Source of the DNA: Bolinopsis microptera
Taxonomy: Eukaryota > Ctenophora > Tentaculata > Lobata > Bolinopsidae
Assembly: GCF_026151205.1 (NCBI RefSeq)
Contig: NC_087072.1
Coordinates: 3,555,375-3,615,374, forward strand
DNA length: 60,000 nt
Direction of reading: 5' to 3'
Every line of letters begins with the position of its first letter. Position 1 is the first letter of the stretch. The notes under the pieces were generated by a model. That model saw nothing but the letters and a program-made list of their open reading frames with translations. It ran no database searches and was not told the origin of the DNA. Positions 1-10,870 of this stretch are shown in pieces. The translations under genes and the position numbers were made by a program.

Positions 1-796
1 GGTTATTTTGTTGTAACGTGTCACTTTATATTTATATTTTGCTACCAACGTCAGCCTTGACTTACCATTTATTGTAATTGGTACAGCATATATCAAAATT
101 AAAACACTGTTTTCGATCTGACGGGTGATGGGCTCTCTCTGATGGGACATAGTTCTAGGGGGTACCCGGGGTACAAGTTAACGAATAGTGTTCGTGTCCT
201 TCCACAATCCCCTCTCATTGTGTTTCTGACGGAGGAGGAGCCTAGTTCATCCGTCTGCATCGCTTAATCGAGTTAAAAATTTAGCCAATAACAAACTAAA
301 TTACATGTTATACTGATATCAGATGTAGAGTTTATAACATACAAATTCTAAATTTTTGACGGCTGACGATGGTAAGTCGCTACGTTTAACTCGGGACTTT
401 TATAGTCTTAAGCCTTGGAGCTCAAAATGTCTCGTGCTGTGGGCCGTATAAACGGCGCACACCACCGCCCCGCCTTACTGCTTACATTACTTCATGGTTG
501 CAGGGCGGAGCCGGTGCCGTTTGTCTCGGCCTCGAGTGGCGAGTGCTTGCCCATCGAATACACGATTGAAACACTAATTATTTACTGGCATTCTACAGTT
601 TCCAAAACGAAGTACGAAGGTATATTAACTTTGAGCTTTGTTTTGGCGACTGCTTCATCGATGGGCGAGTAGGTATTTGTTGTTTAGCAGTGTTGAATAT
701 TGGAGCAATTATATAATATATATCTCCATCATAATATAGGCTAGTGTAAACATATATAATCAATAATACAAACAAATAGTATTATATTATTGGTAA
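1..796. other. gene-free stretch, nothing recognised
   Basis: Only short open frames occur on either strand. None has splice context, repeated structure or a recognisable protein motif. The stretch ends where the 590-bp dispersed repeat begins. Confidence 0.5.
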
Positions 797-1386
797 CTCG
801 CTAGATTATAAATGTTATTTAAACACATATGTTTACGTCAATTGTTACTAAAATTAATATTCTTTTTGCTTTAATATAATTACATGTCACATAATTGATT
901 AGTTGAATGAAACGTGTGCGCGCCTCACGCAGAACTGCGTACCGCTTAGTACTTCATGCTTGAGCGGTACTGCATGCTGTTCACAGAGGCGCGCACTCAA
1001 TTTAATCACAAATAACGAGCGCGCGGTTTTTGGAATTTCTCCATTATTATTATTCGATCTATTAATTAGATCGCAGTGCTCACGGCCTGTACTGCGTGAA
1101 CGACAGAAATATGTTTTAAATTATTTTGCTTCTGAAATTTTGGCTCTAGTAATTAAGAAATGCGACATGGAATTGTAAGATAACAATTAAATAGATCACG
1201 TGCGCGGCGCCTACAGCTGACCTACGAATTTCTGAACAATTGAAAATTGTGGCTGCGTGCGCGGCGCACTGTATACGTGTTTGAAATTGAAATTTGAATT
1301 TATTTATGAATATAACATTATGTATTGATTGTTTAGTGGTAAATAAAAATTTTTCTTTCCTAAAAAAAATTTTTCTTTCCTCCTGT
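797..1386 (+). repeat. 590-bp dispersed repeat, copy A
   Basis: This segment recurs almost base for base in inverted orientation at 41242-41829. Homology starts at CTCGCTAGATTATAAAT and ends at a short duplicated AAATTTTTCTTTCCT. It is CpG-richer than its surroundings and contains several self-complementary segments, for example ACGCAGaaCTGCGT, GTACCGCT...AGCGGTAC and GATCTA...TAGATC. A 91-codon open frame (903-1178) is present but is broken at both ends in the other copy, so it is not treated as a gene. No transposase or terminal inverted repeat is visible. A non-autonomous mobile element or a structured SINE-like repeat are the likeliest explanations. Confidence 0.8.
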
Positions 1387-2959
1387 ATACAATTTTACGG
1401 ACAAAATGATCCCAGGGGTAGTAGAGGCTCTTACGGGCAAATAAGGCACTCTTCTGCTGGAGCCCCTAGGCTCCTGGGATGATTGTTTTATGGACTAGTA
1501 AGTAGTGCCGCATCGATAGCCGATCTCAGATGCCACTATGGATGCTGTATGGCCATGTGCTGACGGTTATTTGCTTTTTTCCGCGCACCTCGCTAAATCA
1601 CAAAATACCCGCTCGAATTTGATTTCAAAATATTCACAAAACTCCTAGATACCTACTTGACGATATTACGGAGCCAGATTTACCTCTGTTGCCTATCTCT
1701 TGGTGTTATGACTATTCAAAGTTTCAGATTATCACGTGACACATTATGTCACAGTAAATGCGCGCAAGAAAAACTTTCACACATATTTTTGATTCGGCGC
1801 AAGCGTGTTCCGCACAATTACTACAAAAAGAACCAGGGTTTTTCCCGACGAGTAATACTACTATACGTCATTTATTACTATGTGTGATACGAATGGTAAC
1901 GGAACTTGTATCATAAGAAACAGTGATTTAAAAACAAGCTGCTATGATAAATGTTGCTATAAATCAGTAAGCACTACCTCGATGTAAGCATATTAGCGGT
2001 CGTTCACGGTTCACATAATACGGAATCACCGAGAGGGGGGGGGTCAAATTAAACGTTGTTCAGGACGTGATTACGTAATATGTCAACGATCCTGTAAGAA
2101 CATTACATTAGCCGTTACATAACATACATTGAGTTTTACGGGGCTAAATTTGAACTTTAACAAGTTCTCTGTTTGTTCTGGTGTTAGTTGGCATAACAAA
2201 TACACCATTTGCAGCTTTAAATGTGACAGTGATCAGTGACGGGGAAGATGTAAAATAACATTTAGTCCGCTGCATTTCCCTAACACCCAGTTTGGAATTT
2301 GGATCTTATGTCATGGTCAGTGTAATAAATTCCAACGAATCTTTCAGCTGCTTTTAAAAATAAGCTATTTCTAATTTTCGATCTGACTGTAACTTCGTCG
2401 ATTAGGCGAGGTTTTACAAGATAAAAAACTTTCATATGCCCCGTTTTAAACATCAAACTGTATTTTAATGTAATTAACAATGTAATAAAAACCATTTGTT
2501 TAATCAGAACTAAAAATGTCATAGCTGAATCGATGGATCAGTCTGATAAAAGTTGAAACTGGTATAACGTGCTTCAAACCCCGGGTTGACACTTGGCCGT
2601 AAATCTGTGTTTGACATCTAGAGTTCTAAAGCTTACACACAAGAATTCTAGCAAACGCAATGTATTAAGAGAATACAACGTCAGAGAATTAAATTACAAA
2701 GAATACAAAAGTAATGTCCACAATCATTTATATAAACAAGATGGATGTTGACGTCTTATTCGCTGAAGGTACTTTTGTAGAGTATAGCTGTGAAGTAAGC
2801 TTAATTCCTATATCCTTCCCTAGACCGTCCTCCAATCTGAAGTTATACAATTGTTATGCAATCTGAATTCTGAAGTTGTAGCAATTCGACTTCTAAACAC
2901 CTTTCCTTTCTGTCAATATTTCAACAGCAGGATAATTCTGTGATATAATAGTATGAAAC
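1387..2959. other. intergenic; one small foldback element
   Basis: Positions 1409-1480 are bounded by the 8-bp inverted ends ATCCCAGG/CCTGGGAT. Positions 1419-1438 match, in reverse complement, the 20 bases at 11797-11816 inside another foldback element. The rest shows no convincing coding potential. Confidence 0.4.
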
Positions 2960-3026
2960 ACTCAGAATTGTAACCACAAGTCTATATTTATGAAAAGAAT
3001 CTAGACTTGTGGTTAAAATTCTGAGT
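2960..3026. repeat. 24-bp inverted repeat (hairpin)
   Basis: The arms at 2960-2983 and 3003-3026 are complementary at 23 of 24 positions, with a 19-base AT-rich loop. No target-site duplication was identified. It could be a miniature foldback element or a transcribed hairpin. Confidence 0.7.
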
Positions 3027-3884
3027 CTCTTTCTGTCCTCTGAAGCATGTCGGTACCACGTGACCTCACCTATTATGTTTTAAAGACCCGAGGGCCACAC
3101 TAAAGGGCTTTGAAACCGGTTTATTGAATACAATATAATATAAAAATAAATAAAACTGCAATCGTAACATTCATGTCGATACTAACTGAAATAATATAAT
3201 CTGTAGTTAAAATAATAATACTGTCACTTAATTAAGATATATGATATAGGTAATAAAATAAATATCTCTTTTATTTCCACACTAATTCTCACACCAAGCT
3301 TTAATTCACACACCAAAACTTTAAATTTTATCAGATTACAAATGTCCTAATATATACGTCTCTTATCTTTAGTTAAAAAGTCAGGGGTGCAGCCGTTGTA
3401 CTTCAATTAAAATAATTGATCACGCCGGATCACGATGTTATTTTATCAAAATCAGCTAGCCGTTTAGAATTGATTGCTGAGCTCCTAAGATGAGAAGTAT
3501 GTATCATACGTACTTTTCAAACTATCGTACAAGTACGTACTTTTAAAATACTGCGGAAAAGCTCAGTGAGCTCTGTGCAGACTGTGTGTGGTACTGTGTA
3601 GTGGGTGTGTGTGTGTGTGTCTGAAGTGAGCGGTAACAGTCCTTGCGAGTGGTTGTTATTATGATGCGCTGAGATCAAGTTGATGATATATTATGTGATT
3701 GTGCGTGTTGTGCTGATAAGGCTTTGATTGAGCGATGTTACAGTTTTTGAAAATAAACACATTGCACGAGCACATAAAAGTGTTTTATAAACATTACAGT
3801 AATGTGTATCTTTTTTCGCTCTTGTGAGTGGGTCCATCATATTTCATTTTTGGGGACGAAGTGAGAGTCTCCTACAATCATCGA
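3027..3884. other. gene-free stretch before the LINE; (TG)n tract
   Basis: The stretch contains a short perfect TG dinucleotide run near 3606-3622 and two nearby copies of a TACGTACTTTT motif around 3508-3545. No gene was recognised. The open frame of the downstream LINE enters from about 3828 without an ATG, and the sequence before about 3885 does not look like endonuclease. Confidence 0.45.
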
Positions 3885-6461
3885 AGACATCGAAACAAAA
3901 ATATCATACTGGCCGGTGATACTAACATAGACCTACTAGATTACGGGAGAATAGACTCTGTCACTAAGTATGTGGATACTCTAGCAGAGCATGGGTTCGC
4001 TCCTGTAATATCTAGACCAACTAGAGTCACAGATCACAGTGCGACAATCATTGACCATATTTTCGTCAATAATTGCCACGCTGTTACAAAATCGGGAGTA
4101 ATTTCTGAGTCAATCTCTGACCACTTGGCAACTTTTGTCACAATCATGGTTGATCAGAATAGGCTCAGTTGTAAACTTCAAGAAGATACAACAGAAATGT
4201 CTTCTCGAGTAATAAACGATGACAGTATCCAAAAGTTCGAGAACGACATTTCTGCGGTAGACTGGAACTTGGTTAATAACTATGATTCTGTAGATGAAAA
4301 ATTTGAGGCTTTCGATAAAAAATATAGTGAACTATACGACCGAAATTTCCCAATTAAGGCAAAAAAGAGTAAACCAGGCCGCCGTAAAAACACAAAGCCG
4401 TGGATCCAAGAATGGTTACGGTGCGCATGTGATCGCAAAAATAAATTTTATGAAGATTTTGTCACAAACCCGACCACTGAAAATGATATTAGGTACAAGA
4501 AAATGAAGAAATTTGTGAATAAACACGTGGATAAGGCCAAAAACAAATATTACAACGCGTACTTTACAAAATATTCTAGCGACAGCAGAAAACAATGGCA
4601 AATGGTTAATAACTTGTTAAACAGAAAGAAAAAAGGCAAAATTAAGATAAACAAAATTAACTATAATGGGAGCGAGATAACAGATTCTCAGCAAATTGCG
4701 AATAGCTTCAATGACTATTTCTGCAATATAGCTGAGACTCTTAAGAGAGAAAATGGTCTCGTATGCTCTGAGGGCAGGACTATCGTAACAGAAACTCAAG
4801 ATAGCAAATGCCAGCGGAGCATGAATCTAGAAGATTCGTCCGCATCAGAAATAATTGAAATAGTGAAGGGTTTGAAGATTAAGTCGACTTCTGATATGAG
4901 TATACTTCCCCTGAAAAAAGTGAGCAATATACTTGCACCAGTGCTTAGCTGCCTAGTCTCTGCGTCTCTACATCAGGGGAAGTTTCCGCATAAATTGAAA
5001 ATCGCGAAAGTAGTTCCACTTCACAAAGGTGGGTCACGTGCTGAAGTTTCAAACTATCGACCTATCTCACTACTCTCATGTTTCTCAAAAATCTTTGAAA
5101 AAATTATGCAAGCGCGACTATTAGATCACTTAAAGACAGAGAAAATCCTATTTGACTCTCAATACGGATTTCGGGCTGGGCACAGCTGCGAACATGCTTT
5201 ACTAGAAGCCCAAAACCATATTCACAGGGCACTAGAAAAAAAGCAGGTCACAGCACTGCTTCTATTGGACTACAGCAAGGCCTTTGACATGGTTGACAGC
5301 AGTATTCTTCTGAGAAAACTTGAGCACTATGGAGTTCGGGGGTTGGCTTTATCTTGGTTTCACTCATATCTAACCGATAGAGAGCAATACGTGAGCGTCA
5401 ACAACTGCAAGTCCTCTCACCTCAAACTTAACTACGGAGTACCACAGGGCTCCATTCTCGGACCAATTCTGTTCATAATCTACATCAACGACCTTCCTCA
5501 GATTAGTAATTTAGCTAAACATATTTATTTCGCTGACGACGCAAACCTAATAATAAGTACAGATACATTTGAACAACTTAATGCATTGGTGAATGAGATT
5601 CTGACTTTGATAATTGATTGGGCTACTAATAACGGGCTCAAATTAAATGCTAGCAAAACTAAATATATGATCTTTACAAATAAAAAAACTAAGGATATAG
5701 AAATCTACATGGGAGGTGAGCGACTAAAGCAAAGTTATCACGAAAAGTTTCTTGGCGTGATCATCGATACTAAGCTAAATTGGGCCCACCACATTAGACA
5801 TTTAGCCACTAAAGTATCTAGAAATGCGGGTATTCTCTACAAACTCAAAGGCTCAGTACCTAACAAAGCACTCAAGTTGATATACAACAGCTTTGTTCAG
5901 TCTCACTTGTACTACTGCTGCACAGTTTGGGGAACAAGATCGCTAAACTCCGTTAAAAGAGTCTTCTCGGCCCAGAAAAAGGGCATTCGCGCTGCAGATA
6001 ACCAATACCACCGCTATTTTTATGACAAAGATCTGAATAGCACACCTTCACACACAAAGGAAATTTTCAATAAACTAGAAGTATTAGCTTTACCGAACGT
6101 GATAGCTAAATGTATATTATGCTTAATGCACAAAGTTTATTCTAACACTGCACCACCAAATATTATAAGAATGTTCACTGTTTCAAACTTAAACGCACCT
6201 AGAAGAGAACCTGAGTTCTTTGCAGTACCATTTAACCGTTTATGTAATTCAGACAAGAGCATTTCTTACATTGGGCCTAAGTTATATAACCAAACAGTCA
6301 ACATTATTAACAAGGACATAAAACATGTCACCACTTGCCTACAAGACAAATTCCTAAATTCATTCAAGTCTACAGTCAACAAGCATGTGCTTACTGCACA
6401 AGCACATAAACCGGATGACAAGGACTGGGACAACTCAAATTTCGTACTTTTAGAAATTTAA
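3828..6461 (+). CDS. LINE ORF2: partial APE endonuclease plus reverse transcriptase
   Basis: An 877-codon open frame, counted from a GTG at 3828 because no genuine start codon is present. Residues 30-37 (GDTNIDLL), DHIF at 76-79 and SDH at 97-99 are the C-terminal landmarks of an AP-type endonuclease; its N-terminal half, with the first catalytic Asn and Glu, is gone. The reverse transcriptase follows: a YRPISLLS motif, DYSKAFD (481-487, first catalytic Asp), a YGVPQGSILGP motif and FADD (568-571, catalytic Asp pair). A thumb-like region and about 200 further residues end the protein. All reverse transcriptase catalytic residues are intact. The product would copy its own RNA at a nicked target, but without a complete endonuclease this copy should not move autonomously. 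Residues before about 25 are probably flanking sequence. Confidence 0.9.
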   Translation: MGPSYFIFGDEVRVSYNHRRHRNKNIILAGDTNIDLLDYGRIDSVTKYVDTLAEHGFAPVISRPTRVTDHSATIIDHIFVNNCHAVTKSGVISESISDHLATFVTIMVDQNRLSCKLQEDTTEMSSRVINDDSIQKFENDISAVDWNLVNNYDSVDEKFEAFDKKYSELYDRNFPIKAKKSKPGRRKNTKPWIQEWLRCACDRKNKFYEDFVTNPTTENDIRYKKMKKFVNKHVDKAKNKYYNAYFTKYSSDSRKQWQMVNNLLNRKKKGKIKINKINYNGSEITDSQQIANSFNDYFCNIAETLKRENGLVCSEGRTIVTETQDSKCQRSMNLEDSSASEIIEIVKGLKIKSTSDMSILPLKKVSNILAPVLSCLVSASLHQGKFPHKLKIAKVVPLHKGGSRAEVSNYRPISLLSCFSKIFEKIMQARLLDHLKTEKILFDSQYGFRAGHSCEHALLEAQNHIHRALEKKQVTALLLLDYSKAFDMVDSSILLRKLEHYGVRGLALSWFHSYLTDREQYVSVNNCKSSHLKLNYGVPQGSILGPILFIIYINDLPQISNLAKHIYFADDANLIISTDTFEQLNALVNEILTLIIDWATNNGLKLNASKTKYMIFTNKKTKDIEIYMGGERLKQSYHEKFLGVIIDTKLNWAHHIRHLATKVSRNAGILYKLKGSVPNKALKLIYNSFVQSHLYYCCTVWGTRSLNSVKRVFSAQKKGIRAADNQYHRYFYDKDLNSTPSHTKEIFNKLEVLALPNVIAKCILCLMHKVYSNTAPPNIIRMFTVSNLNAPRREPEFFAVPFNRLCNSDKSISYIGPKLYNQTVNIINKDIKHVTTCLQDKFLNSFKSTVNKHVLTAQAHKPDDKDWDNSNFVLLEI

Positions 6462-6855
6462 ATAATTTGGTACAACATACGTTGATCATAATAACGAGCA
6501 ACAAAACTTTAACCTCATAACAAAATATGACTATCTTCGAGCCTTTTTTACAATGCTATCGAAACCGCGCAATTTCACTGTCATTTACAACTTTTAAAAG
6601 ATAAAAATATCACCGCGCATTCTTCAGACCCTGTGTCGCTGTTCTAAATTCAGGTCAAGAGATAAGAGTTATTTAAAATTCTTAATAGTACTATTTAAAT
6701 TTGCTAATAGCATAATCATATTTTATACATTATTAATACTTTATACATTGTGTGCATATATTTATATTTGATTGTAATTAAAGATTTTAAGGCGTTAGTG
6801 CCGAGTAATGCCTTCGGGTAGTGCTCCTCAATCAATCAAATCAATCATCAAATAT
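3885..6855 (+). mobile_element. 5'-truncated non-LTR retrotransposon (CR1/L2/Jockey-like LINE)
   Basis: The body of the element is an uninterrupted ORF2 ending at 6461, then about 390 bp of 3' UTR. The UTR has a short GGCGTTAGTGCC-type hairpin and ends in TCAATCAATCAAATCAATCA-like short repeats at about 6828-6855. Short terminal repeats instead of poly(A) are typical of CR1/L2-group LINEs. The 5' part, including the start of the endonuclease and any ORF1, is missing, as expected from incomplete target-primed reverse transcription. The frame is fully open, so the insertion should be fairly young. The exact clade cannot be fixed without a phylogeny. Confidence 0.85.
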
Positions 6856-8500
6856 TAGCATATCGCATTGCACTAGATGATATCAGAGTTGAAGTATTAA
6901 ATCAGATTTTGGAGCGTACAGACTACAGGGTGTTCAAAAATATTGCAAGGATGTACTTTTGAATAACTCTTTATCCACTAGAGCTAGGATTGCCGACTAG
7001 GATCAGCTACTACAAAAGTAAACTGCAGTTTAGACAAATGACTTGTCTAAACTTGATTTTGTGAAAAGTTATTGGTAGTTCTAAGGTTTAATGGCTAATT
7101 TTGAGTTATATTTTTCTCGAAGAAATATGGGCAATTTATTCCATGGTCCTATATGGCTGATGGCACACCAAACCATAACTTTTTCCTTGGAATTTACTTT
7201 GGAGAGACCTGCATGAACAGTGAGCTAGTGAATTGACGATGATTGAAGTTAAAATTGTGAAACAGTACCAAGGATTAGTTAGGTAAATCAACCAAATTTG
7301 CCTCGGTTGCTAGGGCACTGATTGTGGTTGCTATGGGGCCATGGCAACGTGTTATCGAGTTATAAGACCTTGATTTTAGAATTTAATCCCACCAAACCTG
7401 CTTAATATCGAAGATCCCCTGTACTTTAAAGTAATGCTTACGACGTTTGTGAAATCATTCTTAATTGTGAATAATGGAAAAATCAAATAAATGGAATGGA
7501 AAATGGTTTCAAAAAGTCGAAAAATGTGACTAAAATTGTTGTAGACTAAAAATTTTCAAAATTATGGTAACCAAATTTATTGTCAACCAAATTTATTGGC
7601 CCTAAGGTAATACGAGCACAAGGCTCAGTCTGTTCAATAATAAAAAATACTGACAATAAATCATTGCTTCTAAGTTGGTTGTAATTGTGGAGGAAAGCTT
7701 GAAGGTACACAATTAAGAATAACTAATATTAACTAACCAGGTTACAAGTAAGACAGTCAGTTTGTTGCAGAGGTACATCAGTCACAGTCATAGTGTGAAC
7801 TAAAGCATCTGGCTCTGGTGTCCATCACACTTGTCCACCGACCACTGTAGATTGTAGCACCGCTTCAAATCATCTCCTAAACAGTTTAAAGCTAAAGTAG
7901 TTTAAACGAAGAGTAGCGCAATATATTTTTATCAAGAATAGACCACATTAAAATCAATAAAATCTTGGGCTGCAACTTCAAATTGCCACCTCAATCAAAA
8001 TGAGCACTTGATTCCTACGTGGATAAGAACAATATCCTTTGAGGAGCTATAAAATAATGACATTATACATCTTACAATATCATACATTTAAAACACTGCG
8101 TGGGGAAGTTAAACATAACTTTCGAGATACAAATCGAAAAGTTCAAACATCCAAACAAGATATATTACTACGTATTAAGTATCTGTGCTCCCAAAAATCT
8201 TAACAACCCTCTAACACCAGGCTAGTAGCCAGCTGTTACGGTAATAGCCCAGTCCTCTAACAACCCCTTAATAGCCATAACACCACCAGTAGTTATCAGG
8301 TATAATCCACGATTCTGCCTTCACTGATTATCAGCCAGTGTCCACAATTATTTAATAAAGGATAACACTACACAGTGTAACTGTATATATATATGATATG
8401 ATATTTATGATAAATACAATGTATTTAAACATAAAATCGAGGGTTTAGCTGACACCTACATTTCCCTGGTATCATAAGCCACAATTATTTTTTTACATCA
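6856..8500. other. gene-free stretch
   Basis: AT-rich sequence between two LINE remnants. No ORF with a recognisable motif, tandem array or clear inverted repeat was found. Confidence 0.45.
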
Positions 8501-8509
8501 CACCAGTTA

Positions 8510-8760
8510 TCCCCAATCGATGAAGATAATTTTCCAGATGTCTTAAAAAACTACAGACCAGTGTCAAACCTTGGGAAAACTAATTAAAAGAGAAGGCTAC
8601 AGGAGCAATGAGCATGTAATGATGACCTCAATTGTCCTGGACAATATGCTTACAAAAGAGATCATATTTCACTTGTTATTAAGATAGTGTTCATGATATC
8701 TTCATAGCAGCTGATGAAAATATGAACATATTTCTGTTCTTCAGATTAAGTCAAAACCTT
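8510..8760 (+). pseudogene. decayed LINE reverse transcriptase fragment
   Basis: Translated pieces in shifting frames read LKNYRPVSNL, then GQYAYKRDHISLVIKIV, then VHDIFIAAD. These correspond in order to conserved RT motifs (NYRPVSNL, QYGYRK..HST, then the DI..A.D approach to motif A) of L2/CR1-type LINEs. Frameshifts and stops separate them, so the fragment is dead. It lies 5' of the ORF1 remnant at 9628, so it is either a separate insertion or a rearranged part of one element. Confidence 0.6.
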
Positions 8761-8821
8761 CGTCAACCAACCGAGAAATTGTTTCTTGAGGACAAAGAAC
8801 TGGATGTTTAAATAGGTACCG

Positions 8822-9410
8822 CGACAATTGACCCCCTGACAATTGACTTCCCGACAATTGACCCCCTATGTAGTTAAACTGGGGTCAATTGTCTCGAAAT
8901 CTAGGGTTTAGTACGACAATTGACCCCCGACAATTGACCCCCTATGTAATTACACTGGGGTCAATTGTCACGAAATCTAGGGCTTAGTACGACAATTGAC
9001 CGCCCGACAATTGACCCCCCAACAATTGACTGCCCGAAAATTGACCCCCCGACAAGTGACCCCCTGACAATTGACCCCCCATGTAATTACACAGGGATCA
9101 ATTGATCGGGTTAGGGTCAGGGTCAGGGTCAGGGTCAGGGTCAGGGTCAGGGTCAGGGTCAGGGTCAGGGTCAGGGTCAGGGTCAGGGTCAGGGTCAGGG
9201 TCAGGGTCAGGGTCAGGGTCAGGGTCAGGGTCAGGGTCAGGGTCAGGGTCAGGGTCAGGGTCAGGGTCAGGGTCAGGGTCAGGGTCAGGGTCAGGGTTAG
9301 GGTTAGGGGGGCTAATTGTCGGGGGTCAATTGTCGGGGGGATAATTGTTGTGGGGTCAATTGTCGGGGGAAAATTGTCGGGGGGTCAATTGTCGGGGGGT
9401 CAATTGTTGC
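8822..9410. repeat. compound repeat: GACAATTGACCCC units flanking a (TCAGGG)30 array
   Basis: The left arm (8822-9105) is made of repeated GACAATTGACCCC units, two of them paired into perfect hairpins with GGGGTCAATTGTC. It also has an internal roughly 110-bp duplication. The centre (9117-9296) is exactly 30 TCAGGG hexamers, preceded by one TTAGGG and followed by two TTAGGG. The right arm (about 9310-9410) has the same unit in the opposite orientation, GGGGTCAATTGTCG. TTAGGG is the common metazoan telomere repeat and TCAGGG a known variant of it. The (VR)n and (GS)n open frames through the array are artefacts of the hexamer. Confidence 0.9.
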
Positions 9411-9627
9411 CCACCCGTTTAAATACTATCTGCAGCTAATGTACATGATTCTAAAACTAATATAAATAATTCTAAAACTCAAATTAAAGTCTTTCGGTCT
9501 AATAGTAATATAGTATTGCTCAATGAGATGGTGTGGAAATCGCTCATAAAACATTAGTAATGTTTGTGCCTACTATTAAAAGCCAGGGAGTGTTTTAGAC
9601 GAGATTTGTAGTGAAATCAACAAGAAA

Positions 9628-10368
9628 ATGTACGAGGAAATTCAATCTTGCAATTTGATGAACAAGAGATCAGTAACGAAAGAGAAACCATGCGAATGCT
9701 TGGAAACTGTTTGTTGTATATTGGACCAGTTCAGTATCACCTGGCTAAGGAAGGCGATACCTCTTGCAGAAGAAATTGACAAGTTGAAAAGTGAGAAGAT
9801 TTCAGATCAGAGTATTATCATCGATCTTCAGAATAAGGCTATTGAAAAAAGCAACAAACAGCTCAAATCAATGCAGAATACCGTGCAAACGGAGATGAAA
9901 AGCTACTCTTCAGTCGTTAGAAAAAGCATCAATGCTGCTTTCGCCCCGAAGAAGATCCACGCTGCAGTTAAAAAAGTAGAAAACCAGATTGAGTGAAGCA
10001 AGAACGTAATCATTTATGGTCTATCAGAATCAGAGAACGAGCAACTGCTGAGTAATGTTGAGGAGGTTCTGAATGAAATTAGTGAGAAGCCTTTAGTCAG
10101 GGACTGCTGCTGTATTGGAGCTCCGAAAGAAAATGTATCCAGACCAGTAAAGTTCACATTGAGCAGTTCTGACCATGCAACACCAGTGATCAGAAACACC
10201 AGTACACTACGCTCAAAGGAGGGGAACAGCTCAGTTTACATCTGCCCTGATAGGACTGCCACGGAACGAAAAGCTTATAAAAAGCTTGTAGAAGAACTGA
10301 GACTGAAACGAACTACAGAGCCTGACAAGTTTCATAGTATTAGGAACAATAAGATAGTCAGCTTGTAG
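9628..10368 (+). pseudogene. LINE ORF1 with one premature stop
   Basis: A single frame runs from ATG 9628 to the stop ending at 10368, interrupted only by TGA at 9994-9996. The first half contains a Lys/Glu/Gln-rich probable coiled coil (about residues 45-85). After the stop the frame reads NVIIYGLSESE..., then RPVKFTLSS and VYICPDRTATER, ending PDKFHSIRNNKIV. This order (coiled coil, then an RRM-like domain with a YICPDRT motif) is that of ORF1 nucleic-acid chaperones in many animal LINEs. The TGA, and degraded RT sequence on both sides, show that this copy is inactive. Confidence 0.7.
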
Positions 10369-10468
10369 AGAGTATAACTAGAGGCGAGACTGGCTAAAAT
10401 TATTATTCCTACTTATCTTATAAATTTAAACATTATTGTTGATTTTGATCTTGAAGGGACCATAATTT

Positions 10469-10870
10469 TTGAGGCCATTACTTGCCGATGATGTCAATGT
10501 TTATTTCAGGATAAATGTATCCTTGTATCCTTGTATCCTTGTATCCTATCAGGTCCAGTTACTACAAAATGCCGTAGCCAAAGCTGTTGATAGGCAATAT
10601 AAACATTACCATCTTGAGGATGAACTGATCAATCTTTACTGGTTGGATAATGGATACAGAGAAGAGGATTGAATTCAAAATCTCACTACAAAATCTCACA
10701 AATCCATACTAGGATTGGCTCCAACTTATCTGCAAGATATGTCGGATTTATGTTTGGTGTAGGTAGCCTCTCTGTAGTAGCTTCTAAGATGTACAATCAA
10801 TTTGCTAATTCTTTGAAATCATTAAAGCTCTTCTAAAAACTTTGTCGAAAAACTATTCAAGTCATATTTG
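10469..10870 (+). pseudogene. LINE ORF2 C-terminal remnant
   Basis: Positions 10550-10745 read LLQNAVAKAVDRQYKHYH, then INLYWLDNGYREED, a stop, then KSILGLAPTYLQDM. About 10760-10870 reads SLSVVASKMYNQFANSLKS. These match the familiar C-terminal end of L2/CR1-type ORF2 (LQNAAAR..., LHWLPV..RI, LNGLAPxYLxDL, aPxLWNxLPxxL). LADDVNVYF at about 10490 may be a relic of the RT YADD region joined by a deletion. Four copies of an ATCCTTGT octamer at about 10518-10550 sit at that join. Confidence 0.65.

Noticed and set aside
903-1178. 91-aa ORF as a conserved gene because it recurs at 41447-41659
   Set aside because: The whole 590-bp DNA segment is duplicated, not just the frame. Copy B differs at both ends of the ORF, and the differences do not look protein-conserving.
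8822-9410. CRISPR array (regular short repeats)
   Set aside because: There are no unique spacers of uniform length; the units are contiguous or inverted, and the context is a eukaryotic genome.
9071-9439. 122-aa (VR)n and 80-aa (GS)n open frames
   Set aside because: They are automatic translations of the TCAGGG hexamer array and have no other coding features.
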